Positions 40,566 to 50,984 of a DNA stretch of 64,000 bases are shown here, one piece after another. The notes beneath the pieces were generated by a model that worked only from the letters and a program-made list of their open reading frames with translations, ran no database searches and was not told where the DNA came from. Source of the stretch: Pectobacterium zantedeschiae (GTDB lineage Bacteria > Pseudomonadota > Gammaproteobacteria > Enterobacterales > Enterobacteriaceae); assembly GCF_004137795.1 (NCBI RefSeq), contig NZ_NWTM01000004.1, positions 1 through 64,000 of the forward strand. Direction: 5' to 3'. Each line of letters opens with the position of its first letter. The stretch's first letter is position 1. Made by a program: the position numbers and the translations under genes.

Positions 40566-40616
40566 ACCTGTACTGAGATGACGGAAAATCCAGATGGCGT
40601 AAAAGAAAGGAGCGAA

Positions 40617-41351
40617 ATGATGTCCCATCCCATATCAGTAGGAAAGGGAGAAATTCGCGCCACAGTAGAACCGCTGGGCTGGGAGAGCGAATTCTTCCAG
40701 ATTGCTAGTGGTAAGCTGAATTTTTCGCCTTCAGCGCCCGCATTAACGTCGGATGTATTGAATGCATTTGCGCTCACGCAGGCTAAAATCGCGGCTGATA
40801 ACCTGGTGTTGGCGGATGCGCTCGCCGATCTTGGCTTTCGCTTGGTGGAAGGCGAGGTCGATCTCAGTCTGCCGCTGCATTTGCCTACCGCTGTTACGCC
40901 GCTACCGCGCTGGCGTGAAGCCACGCTTGACGATATTCCTGCACTGAGGGAGGCGGCATCACGTGTTTTTGCGTTGAGCCGTTTTCGTTCTCCGTGGTAT
41001 CAGCCGGAAGATAGCGGATATTTTTACGCTCAGTGGAGTGAAAATGCCGTACGCGGTACGTTCGACCACTGCTGTTTGCTGATGGAAGATACTGCAGGTC
41101 ATCCACAAGGATGGGTCACGCTGCGCAGGGTCGATGATTCGGATGCCCGTATCGGACTACTGGGCGTTTGGCCGGGCGTTACGGTACGCGGCATTGGTTC
41201 ACAACTGATGGCGCTGGCGGAAACGTGGTGTCGACAGCAAGGGTTAATACGCCTTCGGGTCGCGACGCAGGTTGGCAACGTAGCGGCTCTTCGTCTTTAT
41301 CTTCGCCGTGGTGCCACGATTGAGAGCACGGCGTATTGGTTATACAGGTGA
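40617..41351 (+). CDS. wecD: dTDP-fucosamine acetyltransferase (GNAT)
   Basis: 244-aa GNAT enzyme that N-acetylates dTDP-4-amino-4,6-dideoxygalactose. The acetyl-CoA motif is LGVWPGVTVRGIGSQLM (about 190-206) and the C-terminus STAYWLYR is shared with E. coli RffC/WecD. ATG 40617 has GGAG upstream; ATG 40620 is equally plausible. In E. coli rffH lies between rffG and this gene; here the gap is only 51 nt. Confidence 0.92.
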   Translation: MMSHPISVGKGEIRATVEPLGWESEFFQIASGKLNFSPSAPALTSDVLNAFALTQAKIAADNLVLADALADLGFRLVEGEVDLSLPLHLPTAVTPLPRWREATLDDIPALREAASRVFALSRFRSPWYQPEDSGYFYAQWSENAVRGTFDHCCLLMEDTAGHPQGWVTLRRVDDSDARIGLLGVWPGVTVRGIGSQLMALAETWCRQQGLIRLRVATQVGNVAALRLYLRRGATIESTAYWLYR

Positions 41352-41355
41352 ATAC

Positions 41356-42486
41356 ATGATTCCATTTAATGCGCCACCAGTTGTCGGTACGGAGCTGGAT
41401 TATATGCAAGCTGCCATGAGCAGCGGCAAATTGTGCGGCGATGGCGGGTTTACTCGTCGTTGTCAGCAGTGGCTGGAACATTATTCCGGCAGCAAGAAAG
41501 TCCTGCTCACGCCTTCCTGTACGGCTTCGTTAGAGATGGCCGCCATCCTGCTTGACGTGAAGCCCGGTGATGAAGTGATTATGCCGAGCTATACCTTCGT
41601 TTCTACCGCTAATGCCTTTGTGCTGCGCGGCGCGAAGATCGTGTTTGTCGATATCCGCCCGGATACCATGAACATTGATGAGACGAAAATCGAAGCGGCA
41701 ATTACGGAAAAAACGCGCATTATCGTGCCGGTTCACTACGCGGGCGTGGCCTGTGAGATGGACGCGATTATGGCATTGGCGAAGAAATACGATTTATATG
41801 TCGTGGAAGATGCGGCACAGGGCGTGATGTCCAGCTACAAAGGGCGCGTTTTGGGATCTATCGGCCACATCGGCTGCTTCAGTTTTCACGAAACCAAAAA
41901 CTACACCTCGGGCGGAGAGGGCGGCGCCACGCTGATTAATGATGCAAGACTGGTGGAGCGTGCGGAAATCATCCGTGAAAAAGGCACCAACCGTAGCCAG
42001 TTTTTCCGCGGACAAGTGGATAAGTACACCTGGCGCGACATCGGGTCAAGCTATCTGATGGCGGATATTCAGGCTGCCTATCTCTGGGCACAGCTGGAAG
42101 CGGCGCGACCAATCAACGAACGTCGTCTGAAACTGTGGCAGAACTATTATGCTGCATTTAAATCGCTGGCTGATGCCGGGCGTATTACTCTACCAACCGT
42201 CCCAGCCAATGGGATTCATAACGCACACATGTTTTATATCAAACTGCGCGATCAGGACGACCGCAGTGCGTTTATCAATTACATGAAAGAAGCCGAGATC
42301 ATGACGGTCTTTCATTATATCCCACTGCACAGCTGCCCGGCCGGTCTGAACTTCGGTCATTTCCCCGGTGAAGATCGCTACACCACGCAGGAAAGCGAAC
42401 GGCTGGTGCGCTTACCGCTGTTCTACAACCTGTCTGACGTCAATCAGCGGACCGTCATCAATACCATTCTGAGCTTCTTCTCCTGA
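41356..42486 (+). CDS. wecE: TDP-4-oxo-6-deoxyglucose transaminase
   Basis: 376-aa DegT/DnrJ/EryC1-type PLP aminotransferase, the E. coli length, making dTDP-Fuc4N. The PLP lysine is K181 in SFHETKNYTSGGEGG. ATG 41356 (MIPFNAPPVVG) is the conserved start, four nt after wecD; the upstream open frame is not conserved. Confidence 0.96.
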   Translation: MIPFNAPPVVGTELDYMQAAMSSGKLCGDGGFTRRCQQWLEHYSGSKKVLLTPSCTASLEMAAILLDVKPGDEVIMPSYTFVSTANAFVLRGAKIVFVDIRPDTMNIDETKIEAAITEKTRIIVPVHYAGVACEMDAIMALAKKYDLYVVEDAAQGVMSSYKGRVLGSIGHIGCFSFHETKNYTSGGEGGATLINDARLVERAEIIREKGTNRSQFFRGQVDKYTWRDIGSSYLMADIQAAYLWAQLEAARPINERRLKLWQNYYAAFKSLADAGRITLPTVPANGIHNAHMFYIKLRDQDDRSAFINYMKEAEIMTVFHYIPLHSCPAGLNFGHFPGEDRYTTQESERLVRLPLFYNLSDVNQRTVINTILSFFS

Positions 42487-42487
42487 T

Positions 42488-43738
42488 ATGTCGTTGGCGA
42501 AAGCATCGATATGGACGGCAGGCTCCACGCTGATAAAAATTGGCGCGGGGCTGGTTGTCGTCAAACTGCTGGCGGTCACGTTTGGCCCTAGCGGTGTGGG
42601 GATGGCAGGGAATTTCCGCCAGCTTATTACGGTGCTGGGTGTGTTAGCTGGGGCGGGGATTTTCAACGGCGTTACCAAATACGTCGCGGAGTATCAGCAA
42701 CAGCCGGACCGACTGAAGCCATTACTAGGCACGTCCATCACGTTGGTATTGGGGTTCTCAACGCTGCTGGCGATACTCTTTCTGGTTGCCGCCGCGCCTA
42801 TCGCTAATCTGCTGTTTGGGCATGATGACTATCGCGATGTGGTGCGTGCGCTGGCGTTTATCCAGATGGGCATTGCCTACGCCAACCTGTTTCTGGCAAT
42901 CCTCAAAGGCTATCGGGATGCGATAGGCAACGCGCTAGCCGTGATCGGCGGTAGCCTGATCGGGTTGGCGGCTTATTGGCTCTGCTTGCGACTGGGTGGG
43001 TATGTTGGTGCACTGGCGGGGCTGGCGTTGGTGCCTGCACTGCTGGTGATTCCGGCAGGGATTATGCTATTGCGTCGCACGCCGCTGTCGCTGGCATCGC
43101 TAAAACCGGCATGGGATCGTGCCATTGCTGGGCAACTGGGCAAGTTTACGCTGATGGCGTTGATGACTGCTGTGACGCTGCCCGTCGCGTATATCATGAT
43201 GCGTAACCTGCTGGCGGCGCATTACAGCTGGGATGAAGTGGGCATTTGGCAGGGCGTCAGCAGTATTTCCGATGCTTACCTGCAATTTATTACTGCCTCC
43301 TTTACCGTTTATCTGTTGCCGACACTTTCGCGCCTGACGGACAAGGCTGCGCTGGCGCAGGAAATTGTGCGCTCGCTGAAGTTTGTACTGCCCGTCGTAG
43401 CGGGTGTCAGCTTTTGCGTGTGGCTGCTGCGAGATTTTGCTATCTGGCTGCTGTTCTCCAGCCAGTTTACCGCAATGAGAGATCTCTTCGTTTGGCAGTT
43501 GGTAGGCGATGTAATGAAAGTGGGCGCTTACGTTTTTGGCTATCTGGTCATTGCGAAAGCGGCACTGCGCTTTTATCTGCTCACGGAAGCCAGTCAGTTT
43601 CTCCTGTTAACCGGTTTTTCTCACTGGTTGATCCCGCTTTATGGCGCACAAGGCGCAGCGCAGGCCTATATGGCAACCTATCTGGCCTATTTTTTGCTTT
43701 GTTGTTGCGTATTCATTATTTACCGTAGGCGAGCATGA
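42488..43738 (+). CDS. wzxE: ECA lipid III flippase WzxE
   Basis: 416-aa MOP-superfamily membrane protein with about 12 hydrophobic segments, moving Und-PP-linked ECA trisaccharide across the inner membrane. It lies one nt after wecE and overlaps wecF by four nt (ATGA). Confidence 0.95.
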   Translation: MSLAKASIWTAGSTLIKIGAGLVVVKLLAVTFGPSGVGMAGNFRQLITVLGVLAGAGIFNGVTKYVAEYQQQPDRLKPLLGTSITLVLGFSTLLAILFLVAAAPIANLLFGHDDYRDVVRALAFIQMGIAYANLFLAILKGYRDAIGNALAVIGGSLIGLAAYWLCLRLGGYVGALAGLALVPALLVIPAGIMLLRRTPLSLASLKPAWDRAIAGQLGKFTLMALMTAVTLPVAYIMMRNLLAAHYSWDEVGIWQGVSSISDAYLQFITASFTVYLLPTLSRLTDKAALAQEIVRSLKFVLPVVAGVSFCVWLLRDFAIWLLFSSQFTAMRDLFVWQLVGDVMKVGAYVFGYLVIAKAALRFYLLTEASQFLLLTGFSHWLIPLYGAQGAAQAYMATYLAYFLLCCCVFIIYRRRA

Positions 43739-44820
43739 CGACACTGATTCATGTATTGGGATCTGATATCCCGCATCATAACCAGACCGTTTTACGTTTT
43801 TTTAACGACGTACTGGCGACGGAACTTCCCGATCATCAGGTTCGGCATTTCATCGTGGCTTCTCACGACGGTATTTCGCCAGCCGATTTTCCTGCATTGC
43901 GTATCGAAACCTGCGTGGATAAAAAAACGCTGGCTGAGGCGGTTATCGCCAGAGCGAAATCAAATCGTAAGATGCGTTTTTTCCTGCACGGGCAGTTTAA
44001 CCCCACGCTGTGGCTGGCGCTGCTGAGTGGGAAGATCAAATCTGAGCAGGTTTACTGGCACGTTTGGGGCGCGGATTTGTACGAAGAAGCAAGCAGCCTG
44101 AAATACCGCCTGTTTTATTGGCTTCGACGTATGGCACAAAAGCGTGTTGGACACGTGTTTGCTACGCGTGGCGATCTGGCATGGTATCAGCAGCGTGTTT
44201 CTCGCGTGCCGACGTCATTGCTGTACTTCCCCACGCGGATGGATCCGGCGCTGACGGACATGCAGGTGGATAAACCGCTGGCTGGACCGATGACAATTCT
44301 GGTCGGTAATTCTGGCGATCGCACGAACCGCCATCAGGAAGCGCTACGGACGATTCACAAGCAGTTCGGGAACAATGTGCGGGTTATTGTGCCAATGGGC
44401 TACCCCGCGAATAATGCGTCCTACATTGCTCAGGTGGAGAAGGACGGTTTAGCGCTGTTCGGCGTGAAAAATTTCCAGTTGCTGAAAGAACAATTGGCGT
44501 TTGATGATTACCTCAACATGCTGCGCACCTGCGATCTGGGCTATTTTATCTTCGATCGGCAGCAGGGAATCGGGACGCTATGTTTGCTGATTCAGTTTGG
44601 TGTACCGTTTGTGCTTAGTCGGCAAAATCCGTTCTGGCAGGATTTAACGGAACAAGGCCTTCCTGTGCTGTTTTACGGTGACGAACTGGATGAAGCGTTG
44701 GTGCGTGAGGCACAGCGCCAATTAGCATCGGTGGATAAACATCAGATCGCATTCTTCAATCCCAATTATCTGCAAGGCTGGCGGGATGCGCTGGCGTTAG
44801 CTGCGGGAGAACCGACATGA
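43735..44820 (+). CDS. wecF: TDP-Fuc4NAc:lipid II Fuc4NAc transferase
   Basis: 361-aa GT56 family glycosyltransferase that completes lipid III. It matches E. coli WecF/RffT from the start ([21 protein letters not shown]) through [16 protein letters not shown] and the nucleotide-binding region [12 protein letters not shown]. It overlaps wzxE and wzyE by four nt each. Confidence 0.95.
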   Translation: MTTLIHVLGSDIPHHNQTVLRFFNDVLATELPDHQVRHFIVASHDGISPADFPALRIETCVDKKTLAEAVIARAKSNRKMRFFLHGQFNPTLWLALLSGKIKSEQVYWHVWGADLYEEASSLKYRLFYWLRRMAQKRVGHVFATRGDLAWYQQRVSRVPTSLLYFPTRMDPALTDMQVDKPLAGPMTILVGNSGDRTNRHQEALRTIHKQFGNNVRVIVPMGYPANNASYIAQVEKDGLALFGVKNFQLLKEQLAFDDYLNMLRTCDLGYFIFDRQQGIGTLCLLIQFGVPFVLSRQNPFWQDLTEQGLPVLFYGDELDEALVREAQRQLASVDKHQIAFFNPNYLQGWRDALALAAGEPT

Positions 44821-46208
44821 CGCTGGGGCAATTTGGTGGGCTGTTTATCGTCTACCTGATTTCAGTCATCTTTATCCTGAGCCTGACCTGGATGGAATTT
44901 CGGCGTGTGCGTTTCAATTTTAACGTACTGTTTTCCCTGCTCTATTTATTGACGTTCTATTTTGGATTTCCTTTTACCTGCGTGCTGGTGTTTCGATTTG
45001 GTGTTGACGTTGTCCCTGTGCAGTATCTTCTTCAGGCGATGCTGTCCGCGACGGCATTCTATGCGATCTATTACGTCAGCTATAAAACGCGACTGCGCCA
45101 GAAAACCGCCACGCCACGCGCACCACTCCTGACAGTGAATCGGGTTGAAGCCAACCTGACCTGGTTGCTGCTGGCGCTAATTGCGGTAGCCACCGTTGGT
45201 ATTTTCTTTCTTAACAATGGTTTCTTGCTGTTTAAGCTACGTTCTTACAGTCAGATATTCTCCAGTGATGTGTCCGGCGTGGCGTTGAAACGCTTCTTCT
45301 ACTTTTTCATTCCGGCGATGCTGGTGGTGTATTTCCTGCGTCAAACGCAGCGTGCGTGGCTGATGTTCCTCATTGGAACGGTCGCGTTCGGGATGCTGAC
45401 GTATGTGATTGTTGGTGGAACGCGCGCGAATCTGATCATTGCCTTTGCTCTGTTTTTGTTTATTGGCATTGTGCGCGGCTGGATTACGCTCTGGATGCTG
45501 GTGGCCGCCGGTATGTTCGGGATTGTCGGGATGTTCTGGCTGGCGCTGAAGCGCTATGGGCTAGACGTCAGCGGTGATTACGCCTTTTATACCTTCCTCT
45601 ATTTAACTCGTGACACTTTCTCGCCCTGGGAGAATCTTGCGCTGCTGTGGCAGAACTATGACAAGATCGAATTTCAGGGGCTGGCACCGATTGCTCGTGA
45701 TTTCTACGTCTTTATTCCCTCTTGGCTATGGCCGGACCGTCCTAATCTGGTGTTAAACAGTGCGAACTATTTTACCTGGGAAGTGTTGAATAACCATTCT
45801 GGGCTGGCGATATCCCCCACGTTGTTGGGTTCGCTAGTCGTGATGGGCGGCGTGCTGTTTATCCCGTTCGGCGCAATTGCGGTCGGACTGGTTATCAAGT
45901 GGTTCGACTGGGTGTATGAGTTAGGGAAGAACGACAACAATCGCTATAAAGCTGCTATTTTGCAGGCGTTCTGCTTTGGTGCGGTGTTCAATATTATTGT
46001 GCTGACGCGTGAAGGCGTCGATTCTTTTGTTTCACGTGTGGTGTTTTTCTGCCTGGTATTTGGCCTGTGCCTGCTTGTTGCCAAACTGCTCTACTGGTTG
46101 CTGGAAAGTGCCGGACTCATCCGGCAGCGTCTGATGCGTGTGCGTGCCACAACGCTAGCGCCGACACCCAACACCGTACAGGATCCTGTGATAAAGGAGC
46201 AGATATGA
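44817..46208 (+). CDS. wzyE: ECA polymerase WzyE
   Basis: 463-aa polytopic membrane protein with about 11 hydrophobic segments that polymerises ECA repeat units in the periplasm. It contains the WzyE hallmark [11 protein letters not shown]-like stretch ([19 protein letters not shown]) and long periplasmic loop. It overlaps wecG by four nt. Confidence 0.94.
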   Translation: MTLGQFGGLFIVYLISVIFILSLTWMEFRRVRFNFNVLFSLLYLLTFYFGFPFTCVLVFRFGVDVVPVQYLLQAMLSATAFYAIYYVSYKTRLRQKTATPRAPLLTVNRVEANLTWLLLALIAVATVGIFFLNNGFLLFKLRSYSQIFSSDVSGVALKRFFYFFIPAMLVVYFLRQTQRAWLMFLIGTVAFGMLTYVIVGGTRANLIIAFALFLFIGIVRGWITLWMLVAAGMFGIVGMFWLALKRYGLDVSGDYAFYTFLYLTRDTFSPWENLALLWQNYDKIEFQGLAPIARDFYVFIPSWLWPDRPNLVLNSANYFTWEVLNNHSGLAISPTLLGSLVVMGGVLFIPFGAIAVGLVIKWFDWVYELGKNDNNRYKAAILQAFCFGAVFNIIVLTREGVDSFVSRVVFFCLVFGLCLLVAKLLYWLLESAGLIRQRLMRVRATTLAPTPNTVQDPVIKEQI

Positions 46209-46954
46209 CAACGTTGAAAACCACAGAGACAATCCCTTTATATACCATTCGTGGTTTGCCTATTCACGGTTTCCGCAATATGGGGCAGTTTGTTGATTAT
46301 CTGTTTACTGGGGAGCGGGTTGAAACGGGGACGCTCGTCGCGATTAACGCGGAGAAAGTGCTAACGGCGGAAAAAGATGTGGCGCTACGTACGCTGCTCG
46401 ATCGCGCAGAATATAAGTATGCGGACGGCATCAGCATTGTGCGTTCCATTCGGCGTAAATACTCGCAGGCTGACGTCACGCGGATTGCGGGGGCCGATCT
46501 CTGGGAAGCGCTAATGGAACGGGCCGGCAAGCAGGGAACGCCGGTTTTTCTCGTGGGCGGCAAACCGGAGGTGCTGGCACAAACGGAAGCAAAACTGCGG
46601 GCGCAGTGGAACGTCAATATTGTTGGCAGTCAGGATGGCTATTTTACGCCAGAACAGCGTGATGCGTTGTTTGAACGTATTCGTTCCAGCGGTGCACAAA
46701 TTGTTACTGTCGCAATGGGGTCGCCACGGCAGGAAATTCTGATGCGCGATTGTCGCCACCACTATCCTGATGCACTGTATATGGGCGTGGGTGGAACATA
46801 TGACGTCTTTACCGGACATGTGAAGCGCGCACCGCTCGTGTGGCAAAATTTAGGGTTGGAATGGTTGTATCGCTTATTGTCCCAGCCGAGTCGTATTTTT
46901 CGGCAGCTTAGGTTGTTGAAATACGTTGCCTATCACTATAGCGGTCGCCTGTAG
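46205..46954 (+). CDS. wecG: UDP-ManNAcA transferase
   Basis: 249-aa GT26 (WecG/TagA/CpsF) glycosyltransferase adding ManNAcA to lipid I to form lipid II. The family core is [14 protein letters not shown] and [22 protein letters not shown] 46205 overlaps the wzyE stop (ATGA) and has AAGGAG upstream; the longer frame from 46067 lies inside wzyE. It is the last gene of the ECA operon. Confidence 0.95.
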   Translation: MTTLKTTETIPLYTIRGLPIHGFRNMGQFVDYLFTGERVETGTLVAINAEKVLTAEKDVALRTLLDRAEYKYADGISIVRSIRRKYSQADVTRIAGADLWEALMERAGKQGTPVFLVGGKPEVLAQTEAKLRAQWNVNIVGSQDGYFTPEQRDALFERIRSSGAQIVTVAMGSPRQEILMRDCRHHYPDALYMGVGGTYDVFTGHVKRAPLVWQNLGLEWLYRLLSQPSRIFRQLRLLKYVAYHYSGRL

Positions 46955-46964
46955 CGTTGTTGAA

Positions 46965-46985
46965 TTGGCGCGTTAAGCGCGCCAA
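46965..46985 (+). repeat. Stem-loop at the end of the ECA operon
   Basis: An 8-bp stem TTGGCGCG / CGCGCCAA, 10 nt after wecG. Only a pyrimidine-rich tail follows, so it is a possible but imperfect terminator. The remaining 260 nt before yifK are AT-rich, with AATTGT / ACAATT inverted over 11 nt at about 47046-47068, perhaps a regulatory site for yifK. Confidence 0.5.
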
Positions 46986-47251
46986 CCTTTCCCTCCACCT
47001 TTCTCTACAGTAGATAACTCTGTTTTTTTATTTCTATTCGATTTTAATTGTCTATTTACCAAACAATTAGAAAGACAGAATTCTATCTTTAACAGATTCG
47101 CCATCCTCGATGTGTTATTCAAACCCACATTACGGTATTTTCATGGCCGCTAATTTGAGGCGAAGGACATGCTTCTAATAGGTAGCATTTCCTAAATAAG
47201 AACAATAACCAGCAACAGCTGGGATAAGCACAACACAAAGACAGAGGATAT

Positions 47252-48640
47252 ATGGCAGAAGATGTAAAACAGGAAAAACTCCATCGAGGGTTGGAAGCCA
47301 GACATATTGAGCTGATTGCGCTGGGTGGCACGATCGGCGTCGGGCTATTTATGGGCGCAGCGAGTGCGTTGAAGTGGGCGGGGCCGTCAGTATTGCTGGC
47401 CTATATTGTCGCTGGGATCTTCGTTTTCTTCATCATGCGCTCAATGGGCGAAATGCTCTATCTGGAGCCAGTTGCGGGATCGTTTGCCGTCTATGCGCAT
47501 AAATACATGCACCCCTTCTTCGGTTATCTCACCGCGTGGGGCTATTGGTTTATGTGGATGGCGGTCGGGATTTCGGAAATTACCGCTATTGGCGTGTATG
47601 TTCAGTACTGGTTCCCCGATTTACCGCAATGGATACCGGCTATCGCCGCTGTTGCCTTGGTGGCGGGCGCCAACCTTGCTGCGGTAAGGCTGTATGGAGA
47701 AATCGAGTTCTGGTTCGCAATGATTAAAATCACCACCATCGTGGTGATGATAGTGGTCGGCGTCGGCATTATTTTCTTTGGCTTCGGTAATCACGGTCAG
47801 GCGACAGGATTCAGTAACCTGACCGAGCACGGCGGTTTCCTCGCGGGGGGCTGGAAAGGTCTGCTGTTCGCGCTATGTCTGGTGGTTGCGTCCTATCAAG
47901 GCGTTGAACTGGTAGGTATTACGGCGGGCGAAGCGAAAAATCCGCAGGTGACGCTCAAGCGTGCGATCAACAACATTCTGTGGCGCATCCTGATTTTCTA
48001 TGTAGGCGCGATCTTCGTTATCGTTACGATTTTCCCCTGGAATGAAATCGGTACGTCCGGCAGCCCGTTTGTGCTGACATTCGCGAAAATCGGTATTACG
48101 GCAGCAGCAGGTATCATCAACTTTGTCGTACTGACTGCCGCGCTGTCCGGTTGCAACAGCGGTATGTATAGCTGTGGCCGCATGCTGTATTCATTAGCCA
48201 ACAACCGCCAACTCCCAGCCTGGTTAGGTAAAGTGACGGCTAGCGGCGTACCCGCAGCAGGCGTCATGATTTCCATTCTTTGTCTGATGGCGGGGTCGGT
48301 ATTGAATTACCTCATCCCTAACCCGGAAAAAGTGTTTGTTTATGTCTATAGCGCCAGCGTGTTGCCGGGCATGGTACCGTGGTTTGTGGTGCTGATCAGC
48401 CAACTACGTTTCCGTGAGCAGCATCGTGCAGCGCTGGCCGCCCATCCGTTTAAATCGATACTGTTCCCGTGGGTAAACTACCTGACGATGGCATTTTTGC
48501 TGTGTGTGCTGGTGGGGATGTATCTAAATATCGATACGCGGATGTCTTTATTGGTCGGTATCGCCTTTTTAGCCGTGGTCAGCCTGTGTTATTTCGTGCT
48601 GGGATTGGGCAAAAAAACGTCGCTGACAGAGGGTAAATAG
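47252..48640 (+). CDS. yifK: APC-family amino acid permease YifK/ThrP
   Basis: 462-aa inner-membrane transporter with 12 hydrophobic segments and the APC signature [21 protein letters not shown] near the N-terminus. E. coli YifK (ThrP) imports threonine and serine. It keeps its E. coli place between the ECA operon and the tRNA cluster. An AGAGGATAT ribosome site precedes ATG. Confidence 0.93.
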   Translation: MAEDVKQEKLHRGLEARHIELIALGGTIGVGLFMGAASALKWAGPSVLLAYIVAGIFVFFIMRSMGEMLYLEPVAGSFAVYAHKYMHPFFGYLTAWGYWFMWMAVGISEITAIGVYVQYWFPDLPQWIPAIAAVALVAGANLAAVRLYGEIEFWFAMIKITTIVVMIVVGVGIIFFGFGNHGQATGFSNLTEHGGFLAGGWKGLLFALCLVVASYQGVELVGITAGEAKNPQVTLKRAINNILWRILIFYVGAIFVIVTIFPWNEIGTSGSPFVLTFAKIGITAAAGIINFVVLTAALSGCNSGMYSCGRMLYSLANNRQLPAWLGKVTASGVPAAGVMISILCLMAGSVLNYLIPNPEKVFVYVYSASVLPGMVPWFVVLISQLRFREQHRAALAAHPFKSILFPWVNYLTMAFLLCVLVGMYLNIDTRMSLLVGIAFLAVVSLCYFVLGLGKKTSLTEGK

Positions 48641-48732
48641 TCGTGTTTAGGGGCGGGAAGAGCGGATTTGTATGTTATTTGGCTTGAAATGAACAAAGCA
48701 TAAGCAAACGCATCATTTCGATAAAAAAGCAC

Positions 48733-48761
48733 TAGACAGCCAGTCGCTAAGTCCGTAATAT
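48733..48761 (+). promoter_or_regulatory. Promoter of the argX-hisR-leuT-proM tRNA operon
   Basis: -35 TAGACA (48733-48738) and -10 TAATAT (48756-48761) with a 17-nt spacer. The GC-rich discriminator CCCGTCCCG that follows is characteristic of stringently controlled stable-RNA promoters. Confidence 0.8.
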
Positions 48762-48782
48762 CCCGTCCCGCAACGGCGCTAA

Positions 48783-48859
<77 letters not shown>

Positions 48860-48975
48860 TTATATTGTGTAAACGAGTATGTTGTGTGCAAGAGCTGCGG
48901 TGGTACATTTACCTTCGTAAAGAAAGTATCCCGTAAAAAGGAAGTGCCGCGTAATAAGATGTAGAATGTGGTGAT

Positions 48976-49052
48976 GGTGGCTATAGCTCAGTTGGTAGAG
49001 CCCTGGATTGTGATTCCAGTTGTCGTGGGTTCGAGTCCCATTAGCCACCCCA
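48976..49052 (+). tRNA. hisR: tRNA-His (GTG)
   Basis: 77-nt cloverleaf with the extra 5' G of tRNA-His, anticodon GTG in TTGTGAT, and encoded CCA (CACCCCA). Confidence 0.97.
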
Positions 49053-49104
49053 GATTTAATCGTTAATTAACGTTTTTTTGTTAATTAAAGAGTTTGTGAG
49101 TTAT

Positions 49105-49191
49105 GCGAAGGTGGCGGAATTGGTAGACGCGCTAGCTTCAGGTGTTAGTGTTCTTACGGACGTGAGGGTTCAAGTCCCTCTCTTCGCACCA
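49105..49191 (+). tRNA. leuT: tRNA-Leu (CAG)
   Basis: 87-nt class II tRNA with long variable arm (GTGTTCTTACGGACGTG), acceptor GCGAAGG and encoded CCA. The anticodon is CAG. Confidence 0.97.
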
Positions 49192-49235
49192 CACACAAAC
49201 GAGAACATCAGTGATGTTCACAAAAGCAGTATATT

Positions 49236-49312
49236 CGGCGAGTAGCGCAGCTTGGTAGCGCAACTGGTTTGGGACCAGTGGGTCGGAGGTTCGAATCCTC
49301 TCTCGCCGACCA
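49236..49312 (+). tRNA. proM: tRNA-Pro (TGG)
   Basis: 77-nt cloverleaf with acceptor CGGCGAG / CTCGCCG, anticodon TGG in TTTGGGA, and encoded CCA. Confidence 0.97.
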
Positions 49313-49317
49313 ATTAC

Positions 49318-49352
49318 AAAAAAAAGCACATCGAAAGATGTGCTTTTTTTTC
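49318..49352 (+). terminator. tRNA operon terminator
   Basis: Perfect stem AAAGCACATC / GATGTGCTTT with a GAAA tetraloop and flanking A and T runs, immediately after proM. Confidence 0.95.
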
Positions 49353-49434
49353 GTCTGCAATTTGCCTTCTCTTGCAAAAGTCTTGTCGGATTCATCAACC
49401 CGACAAGATGTTGTTGTCCCAATAAGCTCGCGAG

Positions 49435-50736
49435 CTATGGTGCGTAATGCACCGTTGCCAGCGCACTGCTATCGATACTTTTCCGCATGGATTCCAGCGT
49501 CGTATCAAAAGGACACAGCGTACCTTTTTCTGTCTGCTGACAGCTCTGAGACGTAAATTCTTCTTGCAGTAACGGCTGTTGCTCGCCCAGTGGCGTCAGC
49601 GAACGGATCTGATCCAGCGATTGTGTCTGGAAATAAATACGCAAAAAATGCTGCTGAGTCGTGGTATCGCGCCAGCGTTCAAAAACCAGACTGCCAGCGG
49701 GCGGGATGTTATCGGCGGTGTCACCGGGTAGCTGCCAATGAAACTGCAATAGCGTGCGCAAATAGGCGATGTTGGTGTCGTGGGCGACATACAGCAAGTA
49801 AGGCGCTGTCGGCGGCTCGCCTTGGGTCGTATCCTGTTTTGCTGGCGTCCCTTGCGCGAGAGCCTGAGTGATTTGCTGCATCAATAACGAGCCACCACGC
49901 TGTGCAATATAAGGGACATCATTGGTGACATCGTATTTGGCGGTCATCGGTGCCATCAATGGGATGAGGTCTTGCGTGTTGCGGACGTGACCAAAGGCAA
50001 CCTGTCCTAGCGGTAGATTTTCGCTATATTCCAGCAGGAAAACCTCGCTCATATTCGCCAGCGTATTCAGACCGCTGATAGAAATTGAGCCATCCTTATC
50101 CTGTTTGAGTGCCCACGGTTTTTCAAACACCGGACAGGGTTTGTCTGCTTCGCATACGACCTGCTTCAACAACTCGATGCTGGGCTTAAGGCGTTGATAG
50201 GCGGTATCCAAATCACCCCCCATCGCTTTCAGCACGGCAGCTTTTGCCTGTTCAGGGTCAAGTGTGCCAATCCCCATTTTATCGCCATGGAACAGCGGGT
50301 CTTGTTTTTCATTCTCAACGGCATGCGTAGCAACGCCGCAGCCGGGAAACATGCCGTCCATATAGGCCTGCGCGGTTGCGCGAGTGCGCTGTAATGGGCT
50401 GGCGAGTACATAAATCTGCTGCTCCGTCGGGCAACCTGAAGCGAACAGATGCTGTTGACGGTAATACTTACCCTCATAGCGGCCTTTTAATACGGTGGCT
50501 GCATAGCCATGTCCGGTTAATTCACCCTCTCGCGTGACCCACTGCGGCCATTGTCGTGCCGTACCGGATTCTAACGCGGTGGTGTTGGATTCGGTCGGGG
50601 GGCGAACACCATGACGGCTGACTTCAACCACCTTTTCCAACTGATAACGGTCCTGAGCCTGGGTAGAGAACGTTGAAATAATAGGTATGATAATCAATAA
50701 AATACGTATTATTCGCGATGTATGGTGGGAAAGCAT
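49435..50736 (-). CDS. Histidine acid phosphatase, phytase (AppA)-like
   Basis: 433-aa periplasmic phosphatase of histidine phosphatase clade 2. A signal peptide covers about residues 1-28. The catalytic RHGVRPP starts at Arg41 with nucleophile His42, and the distal proton-donor motif HD lies in VAHDTNIAYL (about 319). Multiple cysteines fit disulfide-stabilised AppA/Agp enzymes. Substrate could be phytate or glucose-1-phosphate; a phytate-degrading enzyme would suit a plant-tissue bacterium. In E. coli no such gene follows this tRNA cluster, so it is an insertion. Confidence 0.85.
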   Translation of the reverse strand: MLSHHTSRIIRILLIIIPIISTFSTQAQDRYQLEKVVEVSRHGVRPPTESNTTALESGTARQWPQWVTREGELTGHGYAATVLKGRYEGKYYRQQHLFASGCPTEQQIYVLASPLQRTRATAQAYMDGMFPGCGVATHAVENEKQDPLFHGDKMGIGTLDPEQAKAAVLKAMGGDLDTAYQRLKPSIELLKQVVCEADKPCPVFEKPWALKQDKDGSISISGLNTLANMSEVFLLEYSENLPLGQVAFGHVRNTQDLIPLMAPMTAKYDVTNDVPYIAQRGGSLLMQQITQALAQGTPAKQDTTQGEPPTAPYLLYVAHDTNIAYLRTLLQFHWQLPGDTADNIPPAGSLVFERWRDTTTQQHFLRIYFQTQSLDQIRSLTPLGEQQPLLQEEFTSQSCQQTEKGTLCPFDTTLESMRKSIDSSALATVHYAP

Positions 50737-50984
50737 GATAATCCTTCGTCAGCAGTGAAATGGGCAAGGGATTTCATTGTAGAGAGGGGAAAGTGACAAG
50801 TGGGTTTCTTAGCCCAAGAGAGAGTGTTAGCGAACATTTCCAGATGCATACTTTGCAATCAAACTTTTCGATCTAAGATAGATCCGAAAGGTATAAAGCG
50901 CATAATTTCCGCATGTTATATTTTTAAAAATTAAAAAGACGACATAAAACCCCGCCTGATAAATCCAACACTAACGAGTTAATT
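50737..50984. promoter_or_regulatory. Divergent control region before the lyase operon
   Basis: 248 nt between the phosphatase and the lyase gene. It contains an 11-bp inverted repeat (CTTTTCGATCT 50864-50874 and AGATCCGAAAG 50880-50890, 9 of 11 positions paired) separated by 5 nt. A TATAAA (50892-50897) lies beside it with no good -35, so the repeat may be an activator site. No regulator gene lies next to the operon. Confidence 0.4.
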
